Translations under genes and position numbers: made by a program | Shown here: positions 35,922-44,890 of the stretch, piece after piece | How positions within the stretch are numbered: position 1 is the first letter of the stretch | Layout of the letters: each line of letters opens with the position of its first letter | Notes under the pieces: generated by a model | The model's database searches: none | Told to the model about the DNA's origin: nothing | Seen by the model: the letters and a program-made list of their open reading frames with translations, nothing else | Source of the DNA: CAZGAH01 sp964523295 | Lineage (GTDB): Bacteria; Desulfobacterota; Desulfovibrionia; Desulfovibrionales; Desulfovibrionaceae | Direction of reading: 5' to 3' | NCBI GenBank assembly: GCA_964523295.1 | Contig: CAZGAH010000008.1 | Span: 1 to 64,000, forward strand | DNA length: 64,000 nt

Positions 35922-38594
35922 TCAGGCCGACGTCGCGCTGTTCAGGTCCAGGCGCACCAGCCGCAGCAACTCCTGGTCGGGCAGTTCGGTAAGCCGTACC
36001 TCCCCGGCGCCGGAAAGTAACTGCTCGGCCAGTTCGCGCTTTTCACTGATGAGCGCGTCGATGCGCTCCTCGATGGTACCCCTGGTCACAAACTTATGGA
36101 CAAGCACATTGCGTTTCTGACCGATTCGAAAGGCCCGGTCCGTGGCCTGGTTCTCCACGGCGGGATTCCACCAGCGGTCGAAATGAATGACCTGGGACGC
36201 GGCCGTGAGGTTCAGCCCCGTGCCCCCGGCCTTGATGGAGAGCACGAAGAAGGGCGGCCCGTCCTCCTGCTGAAACTGGTCCACCAGGCCCTTGCGCCGG
36301 CTCACGGGCACGCCGCCGTGCAGCACCAGCCCGGGACGGCCAAACACGGCCTCGAGCTGCTCCTCCAGAGCCGGGATGATTTCCCGAAACTGCGTGAAAA
36401 CGAGCACCCGCTCCTGTCGCTCGGCCAGCTCCTCGCACAACGTCCTCAATTGCAGAAACTTCCCGCCACGCTCCGGCGAGAAATCACCGTCGCCGCTAAA
36501 CTGACCGGGGTGGTTGCATATCTGCTTGAGCCGCATCAAGGTCTGCAGGACCAGCCCGCGTCTGGCCATGGCTTCAACCGTTTCCAACGTCCTGGCCATA
36601 TCATCAACCACGCGCGCGTACAGCCGGGCCTGCTCCTTGCTGAGAAAACAGTGGCGCGTGGCCTCGGTCTTGTCGGGCAAGTCGGCGATGATCGAACGGT
36701 CGGTCTTGAGCCGGCGCAGGATGTACGGGGAAACCAGCCGGCGCAAAGGGCCGAAGCGATCCTCGCGGCCTTCTTCCATGCCCTTGACAAAGCCTTTGAA
36801 GCGGTTGGCCGTGCCCAACAGCCCGGGATTGAGAAAATCGAAAAGCGCCCACAGATCGCCGAGACGGTTCTCCACGGGCGTTCCGGTCATGACGATACGC
36901 GCCCGGGCCTTGAGTTTCCTGGCCGCCTTGCTCTGCGCCGTGGCGTGGTTCTTGATCGCCTGCGCCTCGTCCAGAATGACCAGCCGCCAGGGGTGTTCGC
37001 CCAGCCAGGCCAGACGCCCGAGCATGGAATAGGTCGTTATCGCCACGTCGCAGCTCGCGCGGAGCCTTTCCGGACGGCTGGCAATAGCCTCGAGTTCGGC
37101 CCGGCCGGTTTCGGCGGGATGCAGAAACAGCAGCCGCAGCGACGGGGCGAAGCGTTGTGCCTCGGCCCGCCAGTTGCCAAGCAGCGAGGCAGGCAGCACC
37201 AGCAACGACGGCGGCCCGGACGAATCGGCCGCCAATTCCTGCAGCAGCGCCAGCACCTGCAGGGTTTTGCCCAGCCCCATGTCGTCGGCCAGACAGGCGC
37301 CCAGTCCCAGACCGGTCAACAGCCGCAACCAGGCGAAGCCGTCGCGCTGGTACGGACGCAGGACGCCGTTCAGCGGGCCGGGAGCCTCGCCGACCGCCAT
37401 CCCGGCCGGATTGCGCAAACGATCGAGCAGCTCGCGCATGGCGCTTCCCGCAACGACCTCGCTCCACTCCCTCTGAATGTCGTCCCCGTCCCTGCCCCCC
37501 AGATCGGGCGGCGCCCCGGCCAGCAGGCGCATACCCTCGATAAAGGAAATTTCGCCATCCCTGGCCCGCTCTTCGAGACCCTGCCAATGATCGAGCGCCT
37601 CCTGGAGCCGCCGCGGATCCAGCTCCACCCATTGCCCCTTAAACTGCACCAGCCCGGCCGGTCCGTTGAGCAGCTCCTTCAGCTCGGCCTTGCTCAGGCG
37701 CTGGCCGCCCAACGCCGTCTCGACGCGGAAATCAAGCATCCCGGAGGCGCCCAGGCTGTTTTTCCGGATATCACCGATGACGACCTTGACGCCGGGACGA
37801 GGCCGTTTTTTCCACCAGTCCGGCAAGCGTACCGTCAGTCCGCTCTCCTCCAGCAGCGGCGCCGAACGCAACATCGCGTAGGCCCGGGATACGTCCCAGG
37901 CCATGGGACGGTAAATATCGCCACGCTCCACCAGGTCCTTGACCCAGTCGCAACGCGTGGCAGCCTCCTGCACCGGAGTCAGCAGCTTGAGCAAGGCGGG
38001 CTTGTCCCCGGCGCCGGCGTACAGCTCCAGGGCCTTACGCAGGGGCAAATGCGTAACCTGACCGCTCGCGCCTACGCCGGTCGTAAAACTGGCCATAAAG
38101 GCAAAAGGCCGACTCGCGTCGTTTTTGTTCTCCGCCAAGTGAAAGGTAACGCGACCGACCTGATTCCAACGAGGTGCACGCCGGTGCAGAAACGCCTCGA
38201 CGCCGCCATCAGCGCGCACGGCCTCCCTCACCCAATGCCCCAGGGCCTCCCAGATGCGGGCCAGAAGCGCGGGATCGAGATACTCGCCGCCAACCATGGG
38301 CGGCGAGGCCTCGACCCAGGCCCCAAGCTCGTCCGCAAGCGGCGGCTCGATGACGATGTCCGGCCCCGGACTCTGAAGATGACAGAGCCGGGTCAGATAC
38401 GCGGCCGCCAGCCGCGACCAGAAACGCATACACGCGGTCCGCGCGCCGACATCGCTTTTGGCGGCCAGCAAAAACAATCCTTCGCGCCAGTCGACCCGAA
38501 AGGCCTGTTCGTGCGGGGAAAAAGCCTGAACCTGTTCTGAGGGACCAGCTTCGAGGGCAAGCCGTCCGGAGGGCAAGAGACGAATGTCGGGCAT
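35922..38594 (-). CDS. SNF2-family helicase-like ATPase lacking a SWIM finger
   Basis: 890 residues. The N-terminal about 430 are the SNF2-associated region, followed by the ATPase core: LADDMGLGKTLQVLALL (I), ILDEAQAIKNHATAQ (II), MTGTPVENRLGDLWALFDFLNPG (III), FTQFREIIPALEE (IV), LSIKAGGTGLNLTAASQ (V) and NQATDRAFRIGQKR (VI). Unlike the copy at 31486 it has no SWIM finger. The finger is instead encoded by the next gene, 16 bases downstream. The ATG at 38594 was taken because the translation from there looks family-like. The ribosome binding site is weak. It is transcribed from the AT-rich region at 38770. Confidence 0.92.
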   Translation of the reverse strand: MPDIRLLPSGRLALEAGPSEQVQAFSPHEQAFRVDWREGLFLLAAKSDVGARTACMRFWSRLAAAYLTRLCHLQSPGPDIVIEPPLADELGAWVEASPPMVGGEYLDPALLARIWEALGHWVREAVRADGGVEAFLHRRAPRWNQVGRVTFHLAENKNDASRPFAFMASFTTGVGASGQVTHLPLRKALELYAGAGDKPALLKLLTPVQEAATRCDWVKDLVERGDIYRPMAWDVSRAYAMLRSAPLLEESGLTVRLPDWWKKRPRPGVKVVIGDIRKNSLGASGMLDFRVETALGGQRLSKAELKELLNGPAGLVQFKGQWVELDPRRLQEALDHWQGLEERARDGEISFIEGMRLLAGAPPDLGGRDGDDIQREWSEVVAGSAMRELLDRLRNPAGMAVGEAPGPLNGVLRPYQRDGFAWLRLLTGLGLGACLADDMGLGKTLQVLALLQELAADSSGPPSLLVLPASLLGNWRAEAQRFAPSLRLLFLHPAETGRAELEAIASRPERLRASCDVAITTYSMLGRLAWLGEHPWRLVILDEAQAIKNHATAQSKAARKLKARARIVMTGTPVENRLGDLWALFDFLNPGLLGTANRFKGFVKGMEEGREDRFGPLRRLVSPYILRRLKTDRSIIADLPDKTEATRHCFLSKEQARLYARVVDDMARTLETVEAMARRGLVLQTLMRLKQICNHPGQFSGDGDFSPERGGKFLQLRTLCEELAERQERVLVFTQFREIIPALEEQLEAVFGRPGLVLHGGVPVSRRKGLVDQFQQEDGPPFFVLSIKAGGTGLNLTAASQVIHFDRWWNPAVENQATDRAFRIGQKRNVLVHKFVTRGTIEERIDALISEKRELAEQLLSGAGEVRLTELPDQELLRLVRLDLNSATSA

Positions 38595-39218
38595 CGGTCT
38601 TCTACGCGCGTTCGTCAGCCTGCATGTGGCGCCGGCTGCGGACACTCATCTACACCGACGACGCCTAGAGCACAAGGAACGCTATCATTCACAATATGAC
38701 GGGATTCTGCGGCGCACGAAGGCATGAACCAGGCCCTCGACAGCGACGCTCTATTCCACGTAACCTACGAGGCGGTATAACTATTTAATCTATATTTATA
38801 TACAACTTTTATATATAAATTTATTCATATATAACCAACTAAAAGATTTAAAAGCAAAATTACAATGATTATCATGATAAATTTCATTTATTGCATTTTT
38901 TTTCAAATCTAGAACCAGAATTATTGCCGGCTCTACTCGATAGTAAACAATTATCTATTAATAAAAACAATAGAATTTTGTTACTATCTATTAAACAGAT
39001 TATGATGTAAAAAAATTATTTTAAATGGCGCGCTCCTCAAGTTTTGATAGCTTTGTCTATGAAGCTGCCAGCTAATGATCGAGACGTAGCCAACTTTGAA
39101 AAAAAGGAGGATACTCATCTTTGTGTCGTACGTCTCAGGCAAGTTGGTTGCTTGCCGATAATGACGCTTTTCAGTAGGTTCGGGGACAGCCGGTTCTGGT
39201 CGGGAAGCGAGGTCATTC
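38595..39218. other. AT-rich divergent intergenic region
   Basis: About 620 bases between the SNF2 operon and the protein kinase gene. From 38776 to about 39015 the sequence is extremely AT-rich (repeated tata/taaa/ttta steps) compared with the GC-rich neighbourhood. It includes AATGATTATCATGATAA at 38864-38880, with a perfect ATGAT-T-ATCAT inverted repeat close to the core of Fur boxes. Both promoters must be here. No gene is convincing. Confidence 0.55.
38864..38880. promoter_or_regulatory. Fur-box-like inverted repeat
   Basis: ATGAT-T-ATCAT is a perfect 5-1-5 inverted repeat, and the surrounding AATGATTATCATG matches 11 of 13 positions of the Fur consensus core AATGATAATCATT. It lies in the AT-rich divergent region, where such matches also arise by chance. 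Confidence 0.25.
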
Positions 39219-41285
39219 ATGTCGGATATGTCCCTGCTCTGCAAGGCCCTGATCCGCGAGGAACTCAGGGAGCGGGAGCCCCTTTTTGGTCACTGGCGGG
39301 TGACGGGATTCATCGGCGCCGGCGCCAATGGCTGCGTCTTCAAGATGGAGCGCCAGGATCTCGGACAGAATTTCGTAGCCGCGCTCAAGGTCATTCCCAT
39401 GACCATCGACTCTCGCCGGACCCGGGGTGGGGCCGAGGTGTCGCTGGAGGCGTCTATTGGTCGGGATGCCAAGGAAATTCTCCATCTCTACCGTCTTTCC
39501 GGGCACACCAATGTCGTCGGCTGGCACAATCATCAGATTATCGAAAAGCGCGAAGAAGACGCGCTCCAGGTCTTCATCCTGCTGATGATGGATTATCTGC
39601 CCAATTCGCTGGGCGAAGAGCTCAAACGCGGCCCCTTGCCCGCGGAGCGCGCAATTGATCTGCTGATCGGCTGTCTGCACGGCCTCGAGCATATCCACAA
39701 ACATCATATCATCCATCGTGACATCAAGCCTGCCAATATATTCATTGCCGAGAGCGATGTGCCCAAGATCGGCGATTTCGGCATTTCCCGTCAGATGAGC
39801 GAATCCAGCCAGGCGCAGACCGTTGCCGGAACCCCGGTGTACATGGCGCCCGAGGTGTTCAGCGATCCGTCCGGTCGGGGCTATGACGAACGCGCCGATA
39901 TCTATTCCATGGGGCTCGTCGCCTACGAAATGCTGGAAGGGTGGTTACCTTTCGAGACCGAATCGACCACCCGCGCAGAAATGGTCCAGAAACGCTTTGC
40001 CGGGCGGCAGATTGTTTTTACGCGTGAGTTGCCTCCGGGATTGACAGAGGCCATCCTTCGGGCCTTGCGCTACGATCCCGCGGCCCGTTTTCCGTCGGCC
40101 AAGGCCTTTCGCGAGGCTCTGGAGACCGTCCGCCAGGGACCCAAAACCGCGCGTCCGCTGTTGGGTGGAGCGCGCCTGTTGGCGCGGCCGGGATTGAAAG
40201 CGGACAGGCCGGAGGGCAAGCCGCCCGGACGAGGGAGGCCGGACCTGCCGTTTTCTACGGCGGCGCTTGGCCGCGGGCGCGGACCTGACGGCTTCATGGA
40301 CGTTTTCCCCACCATTGCGGCGCCGAAGCCGTCGCATCCGGCGACGACGAAGACCACTGTCGCCGGCAAGCTCTGGCAGAAGCCGGGCCGCCCCCTACCC
40401 GATCCGGACAGCGAGGAAACCCTGCTTCTGGAAACCGCCGCAACGCAGCGCCGGCCAGGGCCTGCGCCCAAAGCGCCGGAAAACGTACCTCCCCCGCGTT
40501 TCGCACGCGATGCAGGGCGTCCGGCAGGAGCCGACGATCAGGACGCGACGTTGGCGGCGACGCGCAAAGCGCCGCCCCGGCCCGCGGCAGGCCCGGAAGA
40601 CGATACCGTGTACGTGGCCACGGCTGCCTTTGAAACCATCAATCTCGGCGACTCTAAACCCTCGCTCAAGCCGTTGCCCCATAGGCCGCATTCAGCCAGG
40701 GAAGCGTCCGCCCGGGCGACCGATGAGCACGCCGACCAGCCTGGCGGCGGGTTGGAGGACTGGTGCGCGCCTGACCTGACTTTCGGACCGGAGACGACTT
40801 CCGCAAGCAGCGAGGAAGAAGAACCGGAGCAGGACAAGGAGCGGAATGCTCTTCTTCCCGGTTCGGGAACCAGGCCTGGACGATCAATTCCTCGCCGTCT
40901 GGTCCGCATCATCGAATGCGACGCTGCCATAGATTTTGTCATCTATACGCGTCTGGTCTGTGAAAAAATCATCGAACTGGCGCGGCAACAGATTGCCGCT
41001 CACGGGCATGTTCCCGTAGAACTTGGCAACCGTCTCTCCCCGCGCGTGGACGAAAAACATTTCTGTGGCGGGATCGTGTCGTTGGGGCTGGTCGACACGA
41101 TGATCATGGCCGAAATGGAGATCTGGAAAAAATATCACTATGAGGTCGAAAACTTGATCGACGGGGACGGCTATCGCATCATTCCGAAATATCTTGGTTT
41201 TTATTTGCAGCGGGGAGAAAAACGGATTATCAAGCCGGAAAATTTGCAGTTGCTGGCCTTTTCTCTGTATTCGCTCGCCGACTGA
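39219..41285 (+). CDS. Serine/threonine protein kinase with unassigned C-terminal domain
   Basis: 688 residues, no TM segment. The Hanks-type kinase domain occupies about 26-295: GAGANGCVF (P-loop), Lys57 in VAALKVIPM, HRDIKPANIFI (catalytic loop, Asp168), DFGIS (186-188), GTPVYMAPEVF, DIYSMGLVAYEMLEG. All catalytic residues are present. Residues about 310-550 are a proline-, arginine- and threonine-rich linker likely to be disordered and possibly autophosphorylated. The last about 130 residues form a compact domain (FVIYTRLVCEKIIELARQQI; HFCGGIVSLGLVDTMIMAEM; YHYEVENLIDGDGY) that I do not recognise. It stands alone, ahead of a terminator. No phosphatase gene is adjacent. Confidence 0.9.
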   Translation: MSDMSLLCKALIREELREREPLFGHWRVTGFIGAGANGCVFKMERQDLGQNFVAALKVIPMTIDSRRTRGGAEVSLEASIGRDAKEILHLYRLSGHTNVVGWHNHQIIEKREEDALQVFILLMMDYLPNSLGEELKRGPLPAERAIDLLIGCLHGLEHIHKHHIIHRDIKPANIFIAESDVPKIGDFGISRQMSESSQAQTVAGTPVYMAPEVFSDPSGRGYDERADIYSMGLVAYEMLEGWLPFETESTTRAEMVQKRFAGRQIVFTRELPPGLTEAILRALRYDPAARFPSAKAFREALETVRQGPKTARPLLGGARLLARPGLKADRPEGKPPGRGRPDLPFSTAALGRGRGPDGFMDVFPTIAAPKPSHPATTKTTVAGKLWQKPGRPLPDPDSEETLLLETAATQRRPGPAPKAPENVPPPRFARDAGRPAGADDQDATLAATRKAPPRPAAGPEDDTVYVATAAFETINLGDSKPSLKPLPHRPHSAREASARATDEHADQPGGGLEDWCAPDLTFGPETTSASSEEEEPEQDKERNALLPGSGTRPGRSIPRRLVRIIECDAAIDFVIYTRLVCEKIIELARQQIAAHGHVPVELGNRLSPRVDEKHFCGGIVSLGLVDTMIMAEMEIWKKYHYEVENLIDGDGYRIIPKYLGFYLQRGEKRIIKPENLQLLAFSLYSLAD

Positions 41286-41403
41286 TCCTGCCAGTAGTCC
41301 GCAGCAGGCCGGTTTTCTCTGAAGGCGCAGAGCAAAGACCCTCCGGTTTCCGGTCGCTATCGCGTCAACAGTGCTGCTACGCTCCGGAGTCGCCCGCGGC
41401 ACT

Positions 41404-41442
41404 GCCCGGGCCTGTTGCCGCATGGAAACCCGGGCTACTTTT
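41404..41442 (+). terminator. Likely rho-independent terminator of the kinase gene
   Basis: GCCCGGG (41404-41410) pairs with CCCGGGC (41429-41435), followed on the plus strand by TACTTTTT. It overlaps the cheV stop codon on the other strand and could serve both convergent genes. Confidence 0.5.
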
Positions 41443-42418
41443 TCAATCCCGACGGGCCTATCTTGTCACCCAGCATGGCTTCAATGAGTACTTTGGCGCG
41501 TTGCGCCAGGCGCGTGACTTCGGGCTTGGAGACCTGATCGTCGGCGCCGACGGATACGCCCTTGTGGCGGAGTTTATCCGTAATGATCGATGAAAACAGG
41601 ATGACGGGCAGATCCTTGAGCAGGGAATCTTCCTTGATGCGCTTGGTAAGGTTGTGGCCGTCCATGCGGGGCATTTCGATATCCGAGACCACGACCTGCA
41701 CGTAGTCGTAGATTTTCTTGTTCTCACTCTCGGCCACTTCTTTGATAGACTTAAGTTTTTCCCAACAGTCGCGGCCGTTGGTGAAGGCTTCGACCTCGAA
41801 ATTAGCCTTCTGGAGCAGGTCCTTGAGCATGGCTCGGATCAATCCCGAGTCTTCGGCCACGAGAGCCCGGAAGCGGCGTTCGGAGGCCCAGTCAATGGCC
41901 TCGTCGAGCTTCAGTCCCAGCGCAGGATTGAGATCGGCCACGATTTTTTCGAGGTCCAGGAGGAAGACGATGCGCCCTTCGAGCTTGACGACACCGGTTA
42001 TGGAGTTGGAACTGACCGAGGCCATGTAGTTGTTGGGCGACTCCACATTTTCCCAGCTGATACGGTGAATGCGGGTCACACCGGTAACCATGAAGGCCGT
42101 AGTCACGTTGTTGAACTCGGTGACGATGACCTTGGGAGGTTCCTGCTCGATACGCTGTTTGCCCAGCCAGACGCTCAGATCGACGATGGGGATGATCCGT
42201 GATCGCTGATTGAAGGCCCCAAGCACGGAGGGATGGTTGACTTCCGGCAGGGCCGTGATCTTGGGCATCCGGATAATTTCCAAGACCTTGGCGACGTTGA
42301 CGCCGTAATAGCCTTTGTAGGTCGACTCGTCCTCGGACTGGGGTTTTTCCTCGAGATAGAATTCGACGATCTCGAGTTCATTGGTACCAGCTTCCAAGAG
42401 AATGTTTGTCTGCGCCAT
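41435..42418 (-). CDS. cheV: CheV-type chemotaxis coupling protein (CheW-REC)
   Basis: 327 residues. A CheW domain (about 10-175: GYYGVNVAKVLEIIRMPKITALPEVNHP; GAFNQRSRIIPIVDLSVWLG; TGVVKLEGRIVFLLDLEKI) is followed by a receiver domain (about 185-320) with VAEDSGLIR, the phosphoacceptor Asp in VVVSDIEMPRMDG, VILFSS and DDQVSKPE. CheV couples methyl-accepting receptors to CheA at the inner membrane face, and its phosphorylation adjusts receptor coupling. GGAGGGAGC precedes the start. It follows ispH by 48 bases. No other chemotaxis gene is in the window, as is common for scattered cheV copies in deltaproteobacteria. Confidence 0.93.
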   Translation of the reverse strand: MAQTNILLEAGTNELEIVEFYLEEKPQSEDESTYKGYYGVNVAKVLEIIRMPKITALPEVNHPSVLGAFNQRSRIIPIVDLSVWLGKQRIEQEPPKVIVTEFNNVTTAFMVTGVTRIHRISWENVESPNNYMASVSSNSITGVVKLEGRIVFLLDLEKIVADLNPALGLKLDEAIDWASERRFRALVAEDSGLIRAMLKDLLQKANFEVEAFTNGRDCWEKLKSIKEVAESENKKIYDYVQVVVSDIEMPRMDGHNLTKRIKEDSLLKDLPVILFSSIITDKLRHKGVSVGADDQVSKPEVTRLAQRAKVLIEAMLGDKIGPSGLKK

Positions 42419-42466
42419 GGGGCTCCCTCCGGGCTGCGAGCGTTTCAGGCTGCTTTGAACAGCAGG

Positions 42467-43286
42467 TTACACGGCTTTGAGTTTTTCTTCAATGGCATCG
42501 ATGATCTCTCTGGGCGTTGACGCCCCACCGGTCAGGCCCAGAGTTGAGAAATGGCGAAGGCGATCCATGGGGAGTTGTTCCGGAGTTTCGACATGCACGC
42601 AGAAAACCCCTTCCGCGGCGATGACACGGGCCAGACGCCGCGTATTGCCGCTTTCGAAACCGCCTGCCACGACCATTGCCGGTACGGTACGGGCGATATC
42701 GACAGCTTCCTGTTGTCGTTCCTTGGTGGCGTCGCAGATGGTATGCAGCACGGGCAAATCGTTTCCAAGCATCTCACGGAGCGTAGCCACTATCGTATCG
42801 AAGCGCGAACGGTCCTGGGTCGTCTGGGCAGCGATGAAATAAGGAAGCCCGGAATCGATCGGATGCTCTTCCAGTTGTTCGAGCGAATCGAATACCAGCG
42901 AGTCTTTTCGCGCATAGCTGAGCAGCCCCTTCACTTCGGGATGATCGGCTTCACCGAAAAGCAGGAGCCGTCTGCCCTGTGCGGTCTGTTCAGCAATGAG
43001 CACCTGGGCCTTTTTAACCTTCGGACAAGTCGCGTCGATGATATCAACTCCGCGCTGACGCAGGCGCTCCTCGACGGGCTGGGGGATGCCATGCGCACGG
43101 ATGACCACCTGACTTCCGGCGGGTATATCCTCGGGCGTCAGCCTGCAACACTTGGGGATTATGGATGATTGGCCCCAAGGTGTAAAGAGGCTTTTCCTCG
43201 TGGTTCTGGACCAGGGCATCGAGTTTGCGCAAGGCCAGCCCGACCCCCATGCAGAAACCGGCCGTCCTGGCCCGTACGACCTTCAT
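42467..43286 (-). CDS. ispH: 4-Hydroxy-3-methylbut-2-enyl diphosphate reductase, reading frame broken near 43140
   Basis: IspH is the iron-sulfur enzyme giving IPP and DMAPP in the last step of the MEP pathway. The N-terminus, starting at 43286, reads MKVVRARTAGFCMGVGLALRKL (first cluster Cys) to LGPIIHNPQVLQ in one frame. The rest (RLTPEDIPAGSQVVIRAHG, DIIDATCPKVKKAQ, TICDATKERQQEA, TGGASTPREIIDAIEE) is in another frame. All three cluster cysteines are present across the two parts. Against the family about five to eight residues are missing at the junction (around 43136-43150), so a short deletion rather than a one-base slip is likely. The gene is essential in organisms without the mevalonate route, so an assembly fault is the likeliest cause. 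It follows the tRNA-dihydrouridine synthase gene by 25 bases. Confidence 0.85.
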
Positions 43287-43311
43287 ACCCGCACCCCTTT
43301 CCCTGGAGGAT

Positions 43312-44379
43312 TCACAGAAGACCGCCGCCGCTTTCATGGGCTTCCAGGCCAGGGCACTGCAGGCAATCCGTGAGTAATGCGTCCATTTCCTGCCATGAAC
43401 TACAGGAAACAATTTTTTTTCGCAATGCGCGCGCGCCATCGATCGAGCGTATGTACCGGGGAATGAAGCCACGCATCCGGAGCAACGCCAGATGCGGGTT
43501 GCCATGCTCGCGTGACAGGGAAATATGCCGGCGGATGAGCCCCAGCAGTGCCTGGATATCGTGAGGCGCCATATCCGCCGCCTCCTTTTTTGCGCGTTCG
43601 CCCGGTGTCGGGGAAGGAGCCGACGTATGCCACAACTGCCGGAGACGTCCGAACACGGCCGGATCCGCCAATGCTCCGCGCGCGAACATGACGCCGGCAA
43701 CTCCGGTCGATTTCAGGCAACGCAGCCCCTCCGCCGCGTTGTGCAAATCGCCGCTGGCCAGGACCGGGATGGAAACCGCCTCAACCAGTCGGGTCAACGC
43801 CGACCAGTCGGCCCGGCCCGAAAAGCCTTGACTCGCGCTGCGCGGATGCAACGTAAGCCAGCCTGCGCCCGCCGCCTCGAGCGCCTGGCCGAGTTCTACG
43901 AAAAGGCTCGCATCGACGGGAGGCACCAGGCGGAATTTGACGCCAACGCCCCAGGGTGCGGCCTGTGCCGCCATGGACCGGACCAGTGAAACCAGATTCT
44001 CCCGGCTCCGCTCATCCTTGAGCATGGCCGCGCCACAGCCGTTGCGGACCACCTTGGGAACCGGACAGCCGGCATTGAGGTCGAACCAGCGCATTCCCGA
44101 CTGCTGCAACCGCTCCATGGCTTCGAGAACAATGTCGATCTGGCAACCGTACAATTGGACCACCAGCGGATCGTCGGCCCCGCACGTGGCGATCAGTCGT
44201 TGTGTGCCGGGACTGTTATAGAGCAACCCCTTGGCGCTGACCATTTCGCTGCACGCGCAGGCAGCCCCGTATTCCCGACAAAGCAGCCGAAACGCCAGAT
44301 CGGAGTACCCGGCAAGCGGCGCGAGCCAGGGTTTATCCGGCCCGATGGGTGGAAGACCAGGAGAATACGCGCGAGTCAT
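43312..44379 (-). CDS. dus: tRNA-dihydrouridine synthase
   Basis: 355 residues. This FMN enzyme reduces uridines in the tRNA D-loop with NADPH. The TIM barrel shows WLAPLAGYSDLAFRLLCREYG, VVQLYGCQ, FDLNAGCPVPKVVRNGCGAAML with the catalytic Cys105, LTLHPRSASQGFSGRADW, VLASGDLHN and GVMFARGALADP. A C-terminal helical domain follows (HISLSREHGNPHLALLRMRGFIPRYIRSIDG). It is closest to the DusB-like branch, but I cannot fix the paralogue. The ATG at 44379 begins at the family start although its ribosome binding site is weak. A longer open reading has no homology. It is co-oriented with ispH and cheV downstream. Confidence 0.9.
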   Translation of the reverse strand: MTRAYSPGLPPIGPDKPWLAPLAGYSDLAFRLLCREYGAACACSEMVSAKGLLYNSPGTQRLIATCGADDPLVVQLYGCQIDIVLEAMERLQQSGMRWFDLNAGCPVPKVVRNGCGAAMLKDERSRENLVSLVRSMAAQAAPWGVGVKFRLVPPVDASLFVELGQALEAAGAGWLTLHPRSASQGFSGRADWSALTRLVEAVSIPVLASGDLHNAAEGLRCLKSTGVAGVMFARGALADPAVFGRLRQLWHTSAPSPTPGERAKKEAADMAPHDIQALLGLIRRHISLSREHGNPHLALLRMRGFIPRYIRSIDGARALRKKIVSCSSWQEMDALLTDCLQCPGLEAHESGGGLL

Positions 44380-44470
44380 TGCAACGCCAGCCCGGAGGCA
44401 GGACCCGACCGGTAAAGACCAGCCATCGGCACCTGCCTCCGGGAAAAGAGACCTTTCCGCGTGTCGACGC

Positions 44471-44890
44471 TCAGGCCACGGCAACGACGCTGATGTCGAA
44501 GCAAAGGCTCTTTCCGGCCAGAGGATGGTTGCCGTCGAGCGTGACGGCGTCATCGGAAATTTCCGTAACCGTAAAAAGCACCGGACGCTCATCGATCATA
44601 GCCTGAAGCATCATTCCCGCTTCCACGCCGTCCGGGATCTCTGCCTTGTCCACAGTAACGACCATCTTCTCATCGTACTGACCGTAGGCCTGATCGGGCT
44701 CGAGCGTGACAGAGGTCTTGTCGCCGGCGGCCAGGCCGATAACGGCCTTTTCGAACCCGGGAATGAGATCGCCCTCGCCGACCACAAAGGTAAGGGCATC
44801 GCGCTCGATAGACGAATCAAAGACGGCGCCGTCCTCGAGTGTCCCGGTATAGTGAACAGTAACGGTCGATCCTTTTTTCACCTTGGTCAT
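44471..44890 (-). CDS. FKBP-type peptidyl-prolyl isomerase, SlyD-like
   Basis: 139 residues. An FKBP domain (VHYTGTLEDGAVFDSS; LIPGFEKAVIGLAAGDKTSVTLEPDQAYGQYDE) is interrupted after about residue 68 by an IF (insert-in-flap) chaperone domain (about 70-120) and closes with DGNHPLAGKSLCFDISVVAVA. This is the SlyD/FkpB layout, cytoplasmic because there is no signal peptide. The His/Cys-rich metal-binding tail of E. coli SlyD is absent, so a nickel-chaperone role is less likely. AAGGA lies upstream of the start. The next gene on this strand is dus, 91 bases downstream. Confidence 0.92.
   Translation of the reverse strand: MTKVKKGSTVTVHYTGTLEDGAVFDSSIERDALTFVVGEGDLIPGFEKAVIGLAAGDKTSVTLEPDQAYGQYDEKMVVTVDKAEIPDGVEAGMMLQAMIDERPVLFTVTEISDDAVTLDGNHPLAGKSLCFDISVVAVA

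Noticed and set aside
36096..38540. Very long open frame (about 814 codons) on the plus strand opposite the SNF2 gene
   Set aside because: Its translation is low-complexity Arg/Gln/Pro-rich, has no family motifs, and is the antisense shadow of a clear SNF2 ATPase in GC-rich DNA.
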